Shown here: piece after piece, positions 53,711 to 62,276 of the stretch
Layout: each line of letters begins with the position of its first letter
How positions within the stretch are numbered: position 1 is the stretch's first letter
Origin: Fuscibacter oryzae
Lineage (GTDB): Bacteria; Pseudomonadota; Alphaproteobacteria; Rhodobacterales; Rhodobacteraceae
Reading direction: 5' to 3'
DNA length: 64,000 bases
NCBI RefSeq assembly: GCF_016765795.1
Contig: NZ_JAESVP010000001.1
Span: 248,001-312,000, forward strand
Made by a program: the position numbers and the translations under genes
The notes under the pieces: model-generated
Seen by the model: the letters and a program-made list of their open reading frames with translations, nothing else
Told to the model about the DNA's origin: nothing
Databases searched by the model: none

Positions 53711-55102
53711 TTGAGCCTTTCCTCTCTCACCAACCAGATCGCCCGCAGCCTCACCTCCCTCGCCGGGGGTGAACCCAGCTTGCGGCTGGGCGTCACCGGC
53801 CTGTCACGGGCGGGCAAGACGGTGTTCATCACCGGGCTCGTGGCGAACCTCCTCGACCGCGGCCGCATGCCGCAACTGCGCGCTGCCGCGCAGGGCCGGA
53901 TCGAGGCGGTCTATCTGCAACCCCAACCCGACGACACGCTGCCCCGCTTTTCCTATGAGGATCACCTTGCCGCGATGACCGGCGATGACCCGCACTGGCC
54001 CGACAGCACCCGCGCCGTCAGCGAATTGCGCCTGTCGTTCCGCACCCGGCCCACCGGCTTTCTGTCGGGCCTGACCGGCCCGCGCGTCCTGCATCTCGAC
54101 ATCGTGGATTACCCCGGCGAATGGCTGCTGGACCTTGCCCTGCTGGACAAATCGTTCGACGACTGGTCCGAGGCCACCCTTTCGCGCATTGCAAACCGCC
54201 CCGAGGCCGCCGAATTTCTCGCCACTGCCCGCGCTGAGGATGGCGCGCTGCGGCTGGATGAGCAAAAGGCCCAAACCCTCGCCGCCCTCTTCACCACCTA
54301 CCTGCGCGCCGCCCGCAAAAAGGGCTGGTCTGACTGCACCCCCGGCCGGTTCCTTTTGCCCGGAGAGCTGGAGGGCAGCCCCGTCCTGACCTTCGCCCCC
54401 CTGCCCAAGCCGGCGATGACCCCGCGCGGCAGCCTGTGGCGAGAGATGGCGCGGCGCTATGACGCCTACCGCGACAAGGTGGTCCGCCCCTTCTTCCGCG
54501 AGCATTTCGCCAGGATCGACCGCCAGATCGTGCTGGCCGACGTGCTGGGCGCCATCCACCACGGCCCCTGGGCTGTCGAAGACCTGCGCCGCACGCTGGC
54601 CGAGGTTCTGGGTGCCTTTCGCCCCGGCCAGAACTCGTGGCTTTCGGGCCTGCTGGGCGGCCACCGGGTTGAAAAAATCCTGTTCGCCGCCACCAAGGCC
54701 GACCATCTGCACCACGAACAACACCCCGCCCTGACCATGATTACCGAGGCCCTGTTGCGAGAGGCCAAATCCCGCGCCGATTTCGCCGGGGCCGAAACCA
54801 TGGCCCTGTCGCTCTCGGGCCTGCGCTGCACGGTTGAGGACCGTTTGGGAGAGGGCAATCTTCCCGCCGTGCGCGGCCGCCTGTTGGAAAGCGGCAAACA
54901 GGCCCTGATGTATCCCGGCGAATTGCCGTCCGATCCCAACCGCCTTTTGTCTCCCGCGCGTCAGGGTGCGGAAAACTGGCTCGATGCCGATTATGGCCTG
55001 ATGGCCTTTGCCCCCGCCCGCACCTCCCTTCGCCCCGGTGAAGGCCCGCCCCATATCCGGCTGGACCGCGCCGCTGAATTCCTGTTCGGGGATGAACTCT
55101 GA
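53711..55102 (+). CDS. YcjX-family P-loop GTPase/ATPase
   Basis: A 463-aa DUF463/YcjX protein. P-loop GLSRAGKTVF (Gly30-Lys36-Thr37); VLHLDIVDYPGEWLLDLALL about residue 125 is the switch/Walker B-like region; ILFAATKADHLHHEQHP near 320 is an NKxD-like guanine-specificity segment (TKAD). YcjX is co-expressed with phage-shock (Psp) genes in enterobacteria. TTG start at 53711 (no closer ATG). Overlaps the GNAT gene as TGATG, then ycjF follows, so the three form an operon. Confidence 0.88.
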   Translation: MSLSSLTNQIARSLTSLAGGEPSLRLGVTGLSRAGKTVFITGLVANLLDRGRMPQLRAAAQGRIEAVYLQPQPDDTLPRFSYEDHLAAMTGDDPHWPDSTRAVSELRLSFRTRPTGFLSGLTGPRVLHLDIVDYPGEWLLDLALLDKSFDDWSEATLSRIANRPEAAEFLATARAEDGALRLDEQKAQTLAALFTTYLRAARKKGWSDCTPGRFLLPGELEGSPVLTFAPLPKPAMTPRGSLWREMARRYDAYRDKVVRPFFREHFARIDRQIVLADVLGAIHHGPWAVEDLRRTLAEVLGAFRPGQNSWLSGLLGGHRVEKILFAATKADHLHHEQHPALTMITEALLREAKSRADFAGAETMALSLSGLRCTVEDRLGEGNLPAVRGRLLESGKQALMYPGELPSDPNRLLSPARQGAENWLDADYGLMAFAPARTSLRPGEGPPHIRLDRAAEFLFGDEL

Positions 55103-55569
55103 TGCGCCCCAAGATCATAGCCGAAATCACCCCCGCCCTGCCCGGCGACGCCCCCGCATTGGCTCGCATCCTTGGCGACTGGGTACGCGAGACCGGCTGG
55201 ATGCGCGTCCTGCATAGCCGCGACGAAGACCTTGCCCACCTGCGCCGCCGCATCGCCCTTGGCGGTGTCCGCATTGTCCACCTCAAGGGACGCCCCGCCG
55301 GGTTCATCGACCGCGCGGGCGCAGAAATCCTGTCGCTCTACATCACCCCCCATGCTCGCCGCCAAGGGTTGGGAAGTGCACTGTTGGCCGAGGCGAAAGA
55401 GGCCGCCCCCCGCCTGACCCTGTGGACCTTCCAAGCCAATACCCCGGCCCGCACCTTCTGGGCAGCCCAAGGCTTTGTCGAGGCCGAAAGCACGAGCGGC
55501 CAGAACGACGTGGACCGGAACGACGAAGGCCTGCCCGACATCCGCCTGACATGGAACGGAACCGCCTGA
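55102..55569 (+). CDS. GNAT-family N-acetyltransferase
   Basis: A 155-aa acetyltransferase. The acetyl-CoA loop is ITPHARRQGLGSALLAEAKE (R-x-x-G-x-G/A motif) near residue 90, preceded by GAEILSLYI and followed by LWTFQANTPARTFWAAQGF, a typical motif B. Substrate unknown. It is inserted between ycjX and ycjF and translationally coupled to ycjX. Confidence 0.88.
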   Translation: MRPKIIAEITPALPGDAPALARILGDWVRETGWMRVLHSRDEDLAHLRRRIALGGVRIVHLKGRPAGFIDRAGAEILSLYITPHARRQGLGSALLAEAKEAAPRLTLWTFQANTPARTFWAAQGFVEAESTSGQNDVDRNDEGLPDIRLTWNGTA

Positions 55570-56601
55570 ATGGCCGCCAAAGCCGAACTTCCCGACCCCA
55601 CCCTTCCCCGCCTCGCCCGCCCCGCCATGGTCGAGCTGGATGACACAAACCCCGCCGACCCCGGCCTTGCCGACGCCCCGCCCGAGGCCGAAGGCCGCGC
55701 CATGCTGGCCGCCGCACGGCTGGCCACGCGCCGCGCATCGCCACTTACACGCTTTGCCATGTGGGTGTTTTCGGCCCTGTTCTCGCTGGTCCTGTCGGTC
55801 GCGGCCTACAACTTTGTTACCGGCCTTCTGACCGCCAATTCGGTGATCGGCTGGATGGCCTTTGTCCTCGTCGGCCTTGCAGTCGTGGTCCTGATCCTGC
55901 TGGCGATCCGCGAACTTGCCGCCATCTTCCGCATGGCCCGGCTGGACCGCCTGCGCCAGCGCGCCGCCGAGGCGCATGTGAAGGGTGATCTCAAAGCCGC
56001 CCGCCTTGTGACCGCCGACCTGAAATCCCTCTACTCCTCCCGCCCCGACCAAAGCTGGGGCTTGGCCCGTCTGGCCGAGCGGGAAGGTGACATGATGGAC
56101 GCCGACGCCCTTTTGAACCTGACCGAGACCGAACTGATGGCCCCGCTCGACCGCGCCGCCTTGGCCGAGGTCGAGGCGGCGGCGCGGCAGGTTGCAACCG
56201 TCACGGCGCTGGTGCCGATGGCGCTGGCCGACGTGGCCACCGCGCTGTTTTCAAACCTGAAAATGATCCGCCGCCTGTCCGAGATTTACGGCGGCCGTTC
56301 CTCGACCCTTGGCAACCTGCGTCTGATGCGCCGGGTGTTCACCGCCCTTCTGGGCGCGGGGGCGATCTCGCTGGCCGATGAACTGATCGGCGGCTATGCC
56401 TCGGGTGGTGTCCTTGGCCGCCTGTCGCGCCGCTTTGGCGAAGGGGTCGTCAACGGCGCCCTGACCACCCGCGTCGGCATTGCCGCAATGGAGGCCTGCC
56501 GCCCGATGCCCTTCACCGCCCAGCCCCGGCCCGGCACCACTGCCACCACCAGCCGCGCGCTGGCAGGCTTTCTGAATCGGGCCAAAGAGGCCCAGTCCTG
56601 A
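55570..56601 (+). CDS. YcjF/DUF697-family membrane protein
   Basis: A 343-aa TIGR01620/YcjF protein with two adjacent transmembrane helices (FAMWVFSALFSLVLSVAAYNF; VIGWMAFVLVGLAVVVLILL) about residues 60-115, a helical cytosolic part, and the C-terminal DUF697 (LIGGYASGGVLGRLSRRFGE, GALTTRVGIAAMEACRPMPF). It pairs with YcjX. One base after the GNAT stop, so the whole set is one transcript. Confidence 0.9.
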   Translation: MAAKAELPDPTLPRLARPAMVELDDTNPADPGLADAPPEAEGRAMLAAARLATRRASPLTRFAMWVFSALFSLVLSVAAYNFVTGLLTANSVIGWMAFVLVGLAVVVLILLAIRELAAIFRMARLDRLRQRAAEAHVKGDLKAARLVTADLKSLYSSRPDQSWGLARLAEREGDMMDADALLNLTETELMAPLDRAALAEVEAAARQVATVTALVPMALADVATALFSNLKMIRRLSEIYGGRSSTLGNLRLMRRVFTALLGAGAISLADELIGGYASGGVLGRLSRRFGEGVVNGALTTRVGIAAMEACRPMPFTAQPRPGTTATTSRALAGFLNRAKEAQS

Positions 56602-56603
56602 AT

Positions 56604-56667
56604 TCCTTCCTCTTGGCCCAAATACTCCACGGGGGTGCGGGGGTGCGGGGGTGTGAACCCCCGCCGC
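56604..56667 (+). repeat. GC-rich intergenic hairpin repeat, copy 5 (TGTGAACCCCC type)
   Basis: Leader CCTTCCTCTTGGCC, head AAATACTCCACGGGGG, then GGGTGCGGGGGTGTGAACCCCC. Closest relative is copy 2 (7572-7611, minus); the leader matches copy 4. It follows the ycjF stop directly. Confidence 0.76.
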
Positions 56668-56710
56668 CAACAGATCAACCCCGGCGCAACTGCGGCAGTC
56701 TGCGCGCCGC

Positions 56711-58363
56711 TCAGCCCGGCCCCAGCGTAAAGCACTCCATCCCCTTGGCCTGCAACCGCAGGCAGGCGCGCTCGGCCTCCTGCTGGCCAAGGCCCAGGAA
56801 ATTCGCATCATACCCGCCGCTTTTCTGCACGATCTTGCGCAGGCTTTGGCCCAGCGTCTCGCCTTCGGACAATTGGGTTTTCATCAGAACCTTGTCGGCC
56901 TGCGACCAGCTATTGTAGCGCCCGATGTTGATGCCCCAATGCCGCCCGCCAGAGGTAGAGACCTGCGTCACCACCTCTTGCTGGGGCTCCACCTCGGCGG
57001 CGGCAAGCTGTTCAGGCACCGGATCGTCATAGATCGGCGCGCGGCGCTTGGCCGGACGAACCGAGGTTTCCATCAGCGCGACCGGCGCCACTTCGGTCTT
57101 GGCCGTCACCCGCAGCGGCGCGGGCACCTCGGCAGCGGCGACGGTCTCAACCGCGGCGACATCGGCAAGCACCTGCTCCAGCGGTAGGGGCGGTTCCAAG
57201 GGCTGTGCGGCAGCCACTTCCAGCGCCTGCGCATCAAGCGTAGCGGGTTCGGGCGGCGGGGCCGCAGCCTCTGCCACCGCGCTGGCGATGGAATCGGCAA
57301 TGGCATCCACCTGCTCACTCGCCGCCGCAACCGTTTCATGGTCAGGCCGTGACAAGGGCCGCTGAGAGGCCGCCGGGGCCATCACCACGCGCAGGGTCTT
57401 GCCCGCCCCGCCCTCGACCTCTGGCAGATCCTCATCGACATCATCCGCCGCCATCGGCGCATTCGACGCCACCAGCTCTTCATCCGCCGGGCGGGCCGGA
57501 ACCGGGGGCTGCACCGTCACGTTGCGCTTGGCCTTGGCAAAGCCCAGATCCAGCAGATCGGCCATCTTGGCGTTGCGCATGTCGGTCGAGGTGCCGCCAA
57601 ACACGGTCGCAATGATCCGCACGCCGTTACGCTCGGCCGAGGCGGTCAGGTTGAACCCCGCAGGCACGGTAAAGCCGGTCTTGATACCATCGGCGCCGGG
57701 ATATTTATCCAGAAAACGACGGTTGGTGTTTTGCACCGTCGCCATCCCCGCATCTGTCGAACGGCGCGAGAAGATGTTGTAATATTGCGGAAAATCGTAG
57801 AACAGATGCCGTCCCAGAATGGCCATGTCATGCGCGGTGGACAAATGGCCCTGCGCCGTCAGCCCGTTGGCATTTTTGAACGTGGAATTGGCCATGCCCA
57901 GCTTTTTGGCCGTGCGCGTCATCCGGGCGGCAAACTTGTCCTTGTCGCCACCGATGGCATCGCCCAGCGCCGCCGCCGCGTCATTGGCCGATTTCACCGC
58001 CGCAGCGCGGATCAGATAGCGCACCTGAATCTTTTGCCCCGCCTTCAGCCCCAGCCGGGAAGGCGGCTGTGCGGCGGCGTTCTTTGACACCGTGACCATG
58101 CTGTCCAACGACAGGCGGCCCGCCTCGATTTCCTGAAAGGTGATGTACAGCGTCATCATCTTGGTCAGCGAGGCCGGATGCAGCCGCGTATCGGCATTTT
58201 CCGAATACAGCGTTTCGCCCGTCCGGGCGTCCATGACATAGGCCGCATAGGGGGCCGCGCCGGTTTCCTGCGGACCAGCACAGGCGGCAATGAAAGACAT
58301 GGCCACAAGGACCATGAACTGCCGAATGAACTGCCCCAGCCAGGAGGTCACCTTGGTGATCAT
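56711..58363 (-). CDS. D-alanyl-D-alanine carboxypeptidase with SPOR domain
   Basis: A 550-aa S11 serine carboxypeptidase (DacF/PBP5 class). Signal segment FMVLVAMSFIAAC with a lipobox-like IAAC28. Active-site motifs: SLTK (Ser65-Lys68), KSANDA (about 125), GIKTGFT (about 230). A Pro/Ala/Glu/Val-rich linker runs about 295-465. The C-terminal SPOR domain (about 470-550: GRHWGINIGRYNSWSQADKV) binds denuded glycan at the division site. It trims peptidoglycan pentapeptides. Followed by repeat copy 5 convergently. Confidence 0.92.
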   Translation of the reverse strand: MITKVTSWLGQFIRQFMVLVAMSFIAACAGPQETGAAPYAAYVMDARTGETLYSENADTRLHPASLTKMMTLYITFQEIEAGRLSLDSMVTVSKNAAAQPPSRLGLKAGQKIQVRYLIRAAAVKSANDAAAALGDAIGGDKDKFAARMTRTAKKLGMANSTFKNANGLTAQGHLSTAHDMAILGRHLFYDFPQYYNIFSRRSTDAGMATVQNTNRRFLDKYPGADGIKTGFTVPAGFNLTASAERNGVRIIATVFGGTSTDMRNAKMADLLDLGFAKAKRNVTVQPPVPARPADEELVASNAPMAADDVDEDLPEVEGGAGKTLRVVMAPAASQRPLSRPDHETVAAASEQVDAIADSIASAVAEAAAPPPEPATLDAQALEVAAAQPLEPPLPLEQVLADVAAVETVAAAEVPAPLRVTAKTEVAPVALMETSVRPAKRRAPIYDDPVPEQLAAAEVEPQQEVVTQVSTSGGRHWGINIGRYNSWSQADKVLMKTQLSEGETLGQSLRKIVQKSGGYDANFLGLGQQEAERACLRLQAKGMECFTLGPG

Positions 58364-58440
58364 CTGCTCTGCCTCGTCTCGCGGCTTCGTTCGTGCGAAG
58401 TCGCATTATTTGGGTCAGGGTAGCACAGCAGAAATTGCCC

Positions 58441-58468
58441 GAAAACCCCTTTATTTCAAAGGGTTTTC
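58441..58468. promoter_or_regulatory. Inverted repeat upstream of the carboxypeptidase gene
   Basis: GAAAACCC / GGGTTTTC, perfect 8-bp arms with a 12-bp AT-rich loop, extendable with one bulge through CTTT / AAAG. It lies 78 bp upstream of the carboxypeptidase start and 36 bp past the HAD gene stop, so it could be an operator or a terminator for HAD. Confidence 0.5.
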
Positions 58469-58503
58469 GATTAATCCTAATGCTGTCGCCCAAGGCGCGG
58501 AAG

Positions 58504-59211
58504 CTATATGTAGTGGCTAGCAGCCACCTTACCCACCAGATCGGCCAGCCCGGACAGGCTTTCCAGCGTGTGAAACCGGCGCTCGCCCTGTGGTGGATCG
58601 GCGGATTCCAGCGCCCATGTCAGGCCATGTGGCACATGCACGCCCCAGCCCCCTGCTGAAATCATGGGCAGAACATCCGATTTCAACGAGTTGCCAACCA
58701 TCATCCCCTGATCGGCCCCGGTGCCGTGGCGGGCAAAGATTGTCCGGTAAACATCTGGCTTTTTGTCGGACACAATCTCCACCGCCTGAAACAGATCGCC
58801 CAGACCAGATTGCGCCACCTTGCGCTCCTGATCCAACAGATCCCCCTTGGTGATCAGGATCACGCGGTATTCTGCCGCCAGCGCCGTCACCGCCTCGCGC
58901 GCATGGGGCAACAGGTTGACCGGATGGGCCAGCATCTCGCGCCCCGCCGCCAGAATTTCGCCAATCACCGTTGCGGGCACCCGGCCATCCGTCACCTCGA
59001 TGGCGGTTTCGATCATCGACAGGGTAAAGCCCTTCACGCCAAAGCCGTAACGGTCCAGATTGCGCCGCTCTGCCGCTAGCAGCCGGTCATGCAGATGGTC
59101 CGGCGCGGCATGGTCGGCCAAGAGGTTGGTGAACCGCTCTTGCGTCAGGCGAAAGAAGCTTTCGTTCTGCCACAGCGTGTCGTCGGCATCGAATCCGATA
59201 GTTGTCAGCAT
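58504..59211 (-). CDS. HAD-superfamily phosphatase (YjjG/phosphoglycolate phosphatase-like)
   Basis: A 235-aa HAD hydrolase. Motif [13 protein letters not shown] (Asp8, Asp10), motif [12 protein letters not shown] (about 120), motif III Lys in SDKKPDVY, motif [16 protein letters not shown]. The helical cap about 15-90 fits subclass C1. It dephosphorylates a small phosphorylated metabolite in the cytosol. AAGGGGG before the ATG at 59211. Divergent from clpS. Confidence 0.85.
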   Translation of the reverse strand: MLTTIGFDADDTLWQNESFFRLTQERFTNLLADHAAPDHLHDRLLAAERRNLDRYGFGVKGFTLSMIETAIEVTDGRVPATVIGEILAAGREMLAHPVNLLPHAREAVTALAAEYRVILITKGDLLDQERKVAQSGLGDLFQAVEIVSDKKPDVYRTIFARHGTGADQGMMVGNSLKSDVLPMISAGGWGVHVPHGLTWALESADPPQGERRFHTLESLSGLADLVGKVAASHYI

Positions 59212-59272
59212 TGTTTCCCCCTTGGGCGCAGGGTTTGCCGGGCCAGACCCTTTTCGCAAGCCGGAAAATCGC

Positions 59273-59278
59273 TATATT
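59273..59278 (+). promoter_or_regulatory. Possible -10 box for clpS
   Basis: TATATT at 59273-59278, 67 bp before the clpS start, in the spacer divergent from the HAD gene. The only -35 candidate is a weak TTTTCG at 16 bp. Suggestive only. Confidence 0.35.
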
Positions 59279-59344
59279 GTCGGCAGAACCCCACCCCGCC
59301 GAATCCTTCAGTCCGAGGCTGCCTTGCCCTTTCGCACCCCCGTC

Positions 59345-59668
59345 ATGTCCGACAAAACGCCCGGCGGCCCCGGCAGCGATGCCTCGGTGCTGACCAAGAC
59401 CAAGCCAAAGACCCAGCGTCCGCCGCTGTACAAGGTCATGCTGCTGAATGATGATTACACGCCGATGGAATTCGTGGTTCATGTGCTGGAACGGTTCTTT
59501 GGCCTAAGCCACGCGCAATCGTTTGAAATCATGCTGACGGTTCATAAAAAGGGCCTCGCGGTCGTGGGTGTGTTTTCCTACGAAATTGCCGAGACCAAGG
59601 TGGCGCAGGTGATGGATTTTGCCCGCCGTCACCAGCACCCGCTGCAATGCACCATGGAAAAGGAATAG
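59345..59668 (+). CDS. clpS: ATP-dependent Clp protease adaptor ClpS
   Basis: A 107-aa N-end-rule adaptor. Core: [20 protein letters not shown] (about 26-45), with [10 protein letters not shown] forming the substrate pocket; [20 protein letters not shown] and the C-terminal [10 protein letters not shown] are canonical. It delivers proteins with bulky hydrophobic N-termini to ClpAP. clpA is not next door. The unstructured N-terminal part (about 25 residues) is normal. Confidence 0.96.
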   Translation: MSDKTPGGPGSDASVLTKTKPKTQRPPLYKVMLLNDDYTPMEFVVHVLERFFGLSHAQSFEIMLTVHKKGLAVVGVFSYEIAETKVAQVMDFARRHQHPLQCTMEKE

Positions 59669-59686
59669 GCCGCATCTGGCCTGACC

Positions 59687-60667
59687 ATGCGCTCCACCCG
59701 ACTAGAGATGGCCCTGGATCAGGGCGCCTTCGCGCCGCCTGCGGGCGATATTCTGGTGCTGCGCCCGCGCGCGGGCGACGATCTGTCCGCCCTGTCGCGC
59801 GACAGGGTTGTGGTTGAAACCGGCTTTCGCCCCGACCATGACCATTTCACCGCCAAGGGGTATCGCACCACCGGTGGCCCCTTTGGCAGCGCCGTCATCT
59901 GTCTGCCGCGCGCCAAGGCCGCCGCGCTGGCGCTGATCCATCAGGCGATGGCCTCGGTTCCTGCGGGCGCGCCTGTTCTCTTGGACGGCCAAAAGACCGA
60001 CGGCATCGACCCGGCCATCAAGGCCTGCCGCGAGGCGGGGTTTGACATGGGCGAGTCGCTGTCAAAAGCCCATGGCAAGGCGATTTGCCTGACGGCCGCC
60101 CCCGCCCCCGCCGGTTGGGCCGCCCCCCCCCGCGCGGTTGAGGGCGGGTTCGTCACCCTGCCCTTCTGCTTTTCCGCCGACGGGCCGGACCGCGGGTCGG
60201 CGCTGCTGGCCGCCGTCCTTCCCGACCGCCTGCCTGCCCATGTCGCCGACCTTGGCGCTGGCTGGGGGTATCTGGCGCGCGCGATCCTGTCGCGCCCCGG
60301 TGTGCAGCACCTCGATCTGGTCGAGGCCGAAGCACAGGCGCTGGATTGCGCGCGCCAGAACGTGCCCGATCCGCGCGCGGCCTTTCACTGGGCTGATGCC
60401 ACTGCCTTCAAGCCAAAACACATGTGGGATGCCGTGGTGATGAACCCGCCCTTCCATACGGGCCGAGAGGCAGAGCCAGATCTTGGCATCGCCTTCATCC
60501 GCACCGCGCATCGCTACCTTGCGCCCTCGGGCACGCTGTGGCTGGTTGCCAACCGCCACCTGCCCTATGATCGCACACTGACCACGCTGTTCCGCCAGAT
60601 CGAAGACATCGGCGGCGATGCCACCTTTCGCCTGACCCGCGCCGCCCTTCCCATCCGCAGCCGCTGA
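59687..60667 (+). CDS. rsmC: RsmC-like 16S rRNA (guanine-N2) methyltransferase
   Basis: A 326-aa class I SAM-dependent methyltransferase with the RsmC/RlmG double-domain layout. The SAM motif is VADLGAGWGYLARAIL near residue 185; the catalytic NPPF motif is in DAVVMNPPFHTGREAE near 252. The N-terminal half is a degenerate methyltransferase domain. It methylates G1207 or a similar rRNA guanine; the exact target is inferred. An alternative start lies at 59708. 18 bp after clpS, probably co-transcribed. Confidence 0.86.
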   Translation: MRSTRLEMALDQGAFAPPAGDILVLRPRAGDDLSALSRDRVVVETGFRPDHDHFTAKGYRTTGGPFGSAVICLPRAKAAALALIHQAMASVPAGAPVLLDGQKTDGIDPAIKACREAGFDMGESLSKAHGKAICLTAAPAPAGWAAPPRAVEGGFVTLPFCFSADGPDRGSALLAAVLPDRLPAHVADLGAGWGYLARAILSRPGVQHLDLVEAEAQALDCARQNVPDPRAAFHWADATAFKPKHMWDAVVMNPPFHTGREAEPDLGIAFIRTAHRYLAPSGTLWLVANRHLPYDRTLTTLFRQIEDIGGDATFRLTRAALPIRSR

Positions 60668-60674
60668 GGTTTCC

Positions 60675-61472
60675 ATGTCCTTCTCCATCGACGGCAAGAC
60701 CGCCATTGTTACCGGCTCGGCCAATGGCATCGGCCTTGCCATCGCCCGCCACTTCCTTGACCGGGGCGCGCGGGTGATGTTCGCCGACATGGACGAGGAG
60801 CGGCTGGAGGCCGAGATTGGCGCCGAGGCCCGCAGCGAAGGGGCGGTGCGCCTGTTCGCGGGCGATCTGCGCGACAAGCTGACCATCGCCAACCTGCTGT
60901 CGGCCACGATTGATGCCTTTGACCGGGTGGATATTCTGGTCAATGCCTCGCGCAAGGTCGTGTTCGCCAACCCGCTGAAACCCGGCGAGGATTGCGTGGA
61001 CGAGATGATCCAGCAAAATCTGATGACCGGGCTGCGCCTGTCGCAGATGACGGCAAAGCGGATGATCGCGCAGGCGCCCGAGGATGGGCCGGCGGGGGCC
61101 ATCATCAACCTCTCGTCCATCGCCGCACGGCGGACGCAGGCCAATATGATGGGCTATTCCATCGCCTGCGCGGCGGTGGAACAGATGACCCGCTCGCTGG
61201 CCATGGCGCTGGCGCCGCACCGCATCCGGGTGAATGCGGTGTCGGTGGGTTCGGTCATGTCGGCCAGCCTGCAAACGGCGCTGAAGGAAGATCCCGCCTG
61301 GCGAGAGACGATCATTGCAGCCACCCCCCTGGGCCGCATCGCGCCCGCGTCAGAGGTGGTGGAGACGGTGCAATACCTCGCGTCGGACGCCGCATCCTTT
61401 GTGACAGGGCAAGTGATTTCGGTCGATGGCGGGCGCGGCGTGATCGACGCCGCGATGCCCCCCGCGCATTAA
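60675..61472 (+). CDS. SDR-family protein lacking the catalytic lysine
   Basis: A 265-aa short-chain dehydrogenase/reductase. The cofactor motif TGSANGIG (13-20) and the FVTGQVISVDGGRG C-terminus are intact. The NNAG segment reads NASR (90-93). In the active site, Ser147/148 (IINLSSIAARR) and Tyr161 (MMGYSIACAAVEQMT) are present, but YxxxK is YSIAC: the lysine is cysteine at 165. Either it is not an oxidoreductase or it uses another base. Eight bases downstream of rsmC, so likely co-transcribed. Substrate unknown. Confidence 0.85.
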   Translation: MSFSIDGKTAIVTGSANGIGLAIARHFLDRGARVMFADMDEERLEAEIGAEARSEGAVRLFAGDLRDKLTIANLLSATIDAFDRVDILVNASRKVVFANPLKPGEDCVDEMIQQNLMTGLRLSQMTAKRMIAQAPEDGPAGAIINLSSIAARRTQANMMGYSIACAAVEQMTRSLAMALAPHRIRVNAVSVGSVMSASLQTALKEDPAWRETIIAATPLGRIAPASEVVETVQYLASDAASFVTGQVISVDGGRGVIDAAMPPAH

Positions 61473-61764
61473 GGCCCCTCCCGCCAGCCCATGTCCGGGC
61501 GGATCAGGAAACGCACCGCGCATCCCCGCCCGTGCGCGACATGTCCGCTGGAGACGGTTCCACCAGAACACCCAGAGGCCAGCGCCCGATCCGAGCAGGC
61601 GAGAAGCGCCCGCCGGGGGCGGGTCGGGCGCAGGCCGGGCCTTATGGGTCCGGCGGGGCAACCTGCTGTTGTATGGCATGGCGAAGGCGATGGCCTTCGC
61701 CAGACCGAGCGGGGTGATCCATAGGACTCAGACCGAATGCAGCCCCGTCCCAGACTATCCCACC
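61473..61764. other. 292-bp GC-rich spacer with strong hairpins, possible structured RNA
   Basis: No gene I can support. Strong self-pairing is present: TGGCGAAGGC / GCCTTCGCCA (61679-61702, perfect 10 bp), GCCGGGCC / GGGTCCGGC-type and GCGCCCG / CGGGCGC segments around 61600-61660. Open frames exist on both strands but none has a ribosome site or a family look. I do not recognise 6S, SRP, tmRNA or a riboswitch. Confidence 0.4.
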
Positions 61765-62160
61765 CTATTCCGGGTACTGCGCCCGGCACTGCGCCACAGC
61801 GCTGGCCGAGGCGCGGGCCAGTTCGTTGCGCTTGGCCTTCAGCCCTGCCAGCTTGCGCCCTTCGGCGGCCAGATCGATCGCCACGGCCTTGCGGGTGGTG
61901 CGGGCCTTTTCGTCCATGCACATGCGCGGGGGGCGCGGCTTTTGCCCCTCTGCTGCGGGTGGGCCGTACCAGCACGGCTCCCACACCGGAACGTAGACGG
62001 TGGTTTCCTCATAGGCATAGCCGCGCCGGATGTTGCCTTCGCTTTCCGCGATCAGGCGATCCAGCGTGCGCTGATCCCTGATCGCACCATTGATACAGCG
62101 TTCCTGCGGCGTACCACAGGCGGCCAGCAGAATCAGCAGGGGCAAGGCAAAACGCTTCAT
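61765..62160 (-). CDS. Small lipoprotein, function unknown
   Basis: A 131-aa predicted lipoprotein: MKRFALPLLILLAACGTPQE with lipobox LAAC. Beyond it: RCINGAIRDQRTLDRLIAES, a conserved-looking VPVWEPCWYGPPAAEGQK and a helical, Ala-rich end (LAGLKAKRNELARASASAVA). Three further cysteines (RCING, EPCWY, MCMDE and AQCRA) may form disulfides. GGAGTGTGTC precedes the start. Divergent from hemF. No family recognised. Confidence 0.72.
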   Translation of the reverse strand: MKRFALPLLILLAACGTPQERCINGAIRDQRTLDRLIAESEGNIRRGYAYEETTVYVPVWEPCWYGPPAAEGQKPRPPRMCMDEKARTTRKAVAIDLAAEGRKLAGLKAKRNELARASASAVAQCRAQYPE

Positions 62161-62203
62161 GACACACTCCTAAACCTTTGCCGCAGTATACCCCGCCCGC
62201 TCC

Positions 62204-62216
62204 GATATGCCATATC
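62204..62216. promoter_or_regulatory. Short inverted repeat in the lipoprotein-hemF spacer
   Basis: GATAT-GCC-ATATC, 5-bp perfect arms, 61 bp before hemF and 44 bp before the lipoprotein start on the other strand. Possible operator; no known regulator is implied. Confidence 0.35.
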
Positions 62217-62276
62217 AGCCGCGTTGAGCCTGCCCTGCCCCGGTGCTAACAGGGGGCTGAAAAACCGGAGGGGCCG

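Noticed and set aside
61491-61724. 77-codon plus-strand frame containing CATCPLE
   Set aside because: No ribosome site, arginine/proline-rich, not matching any family; kept as uncharacterised spacer.
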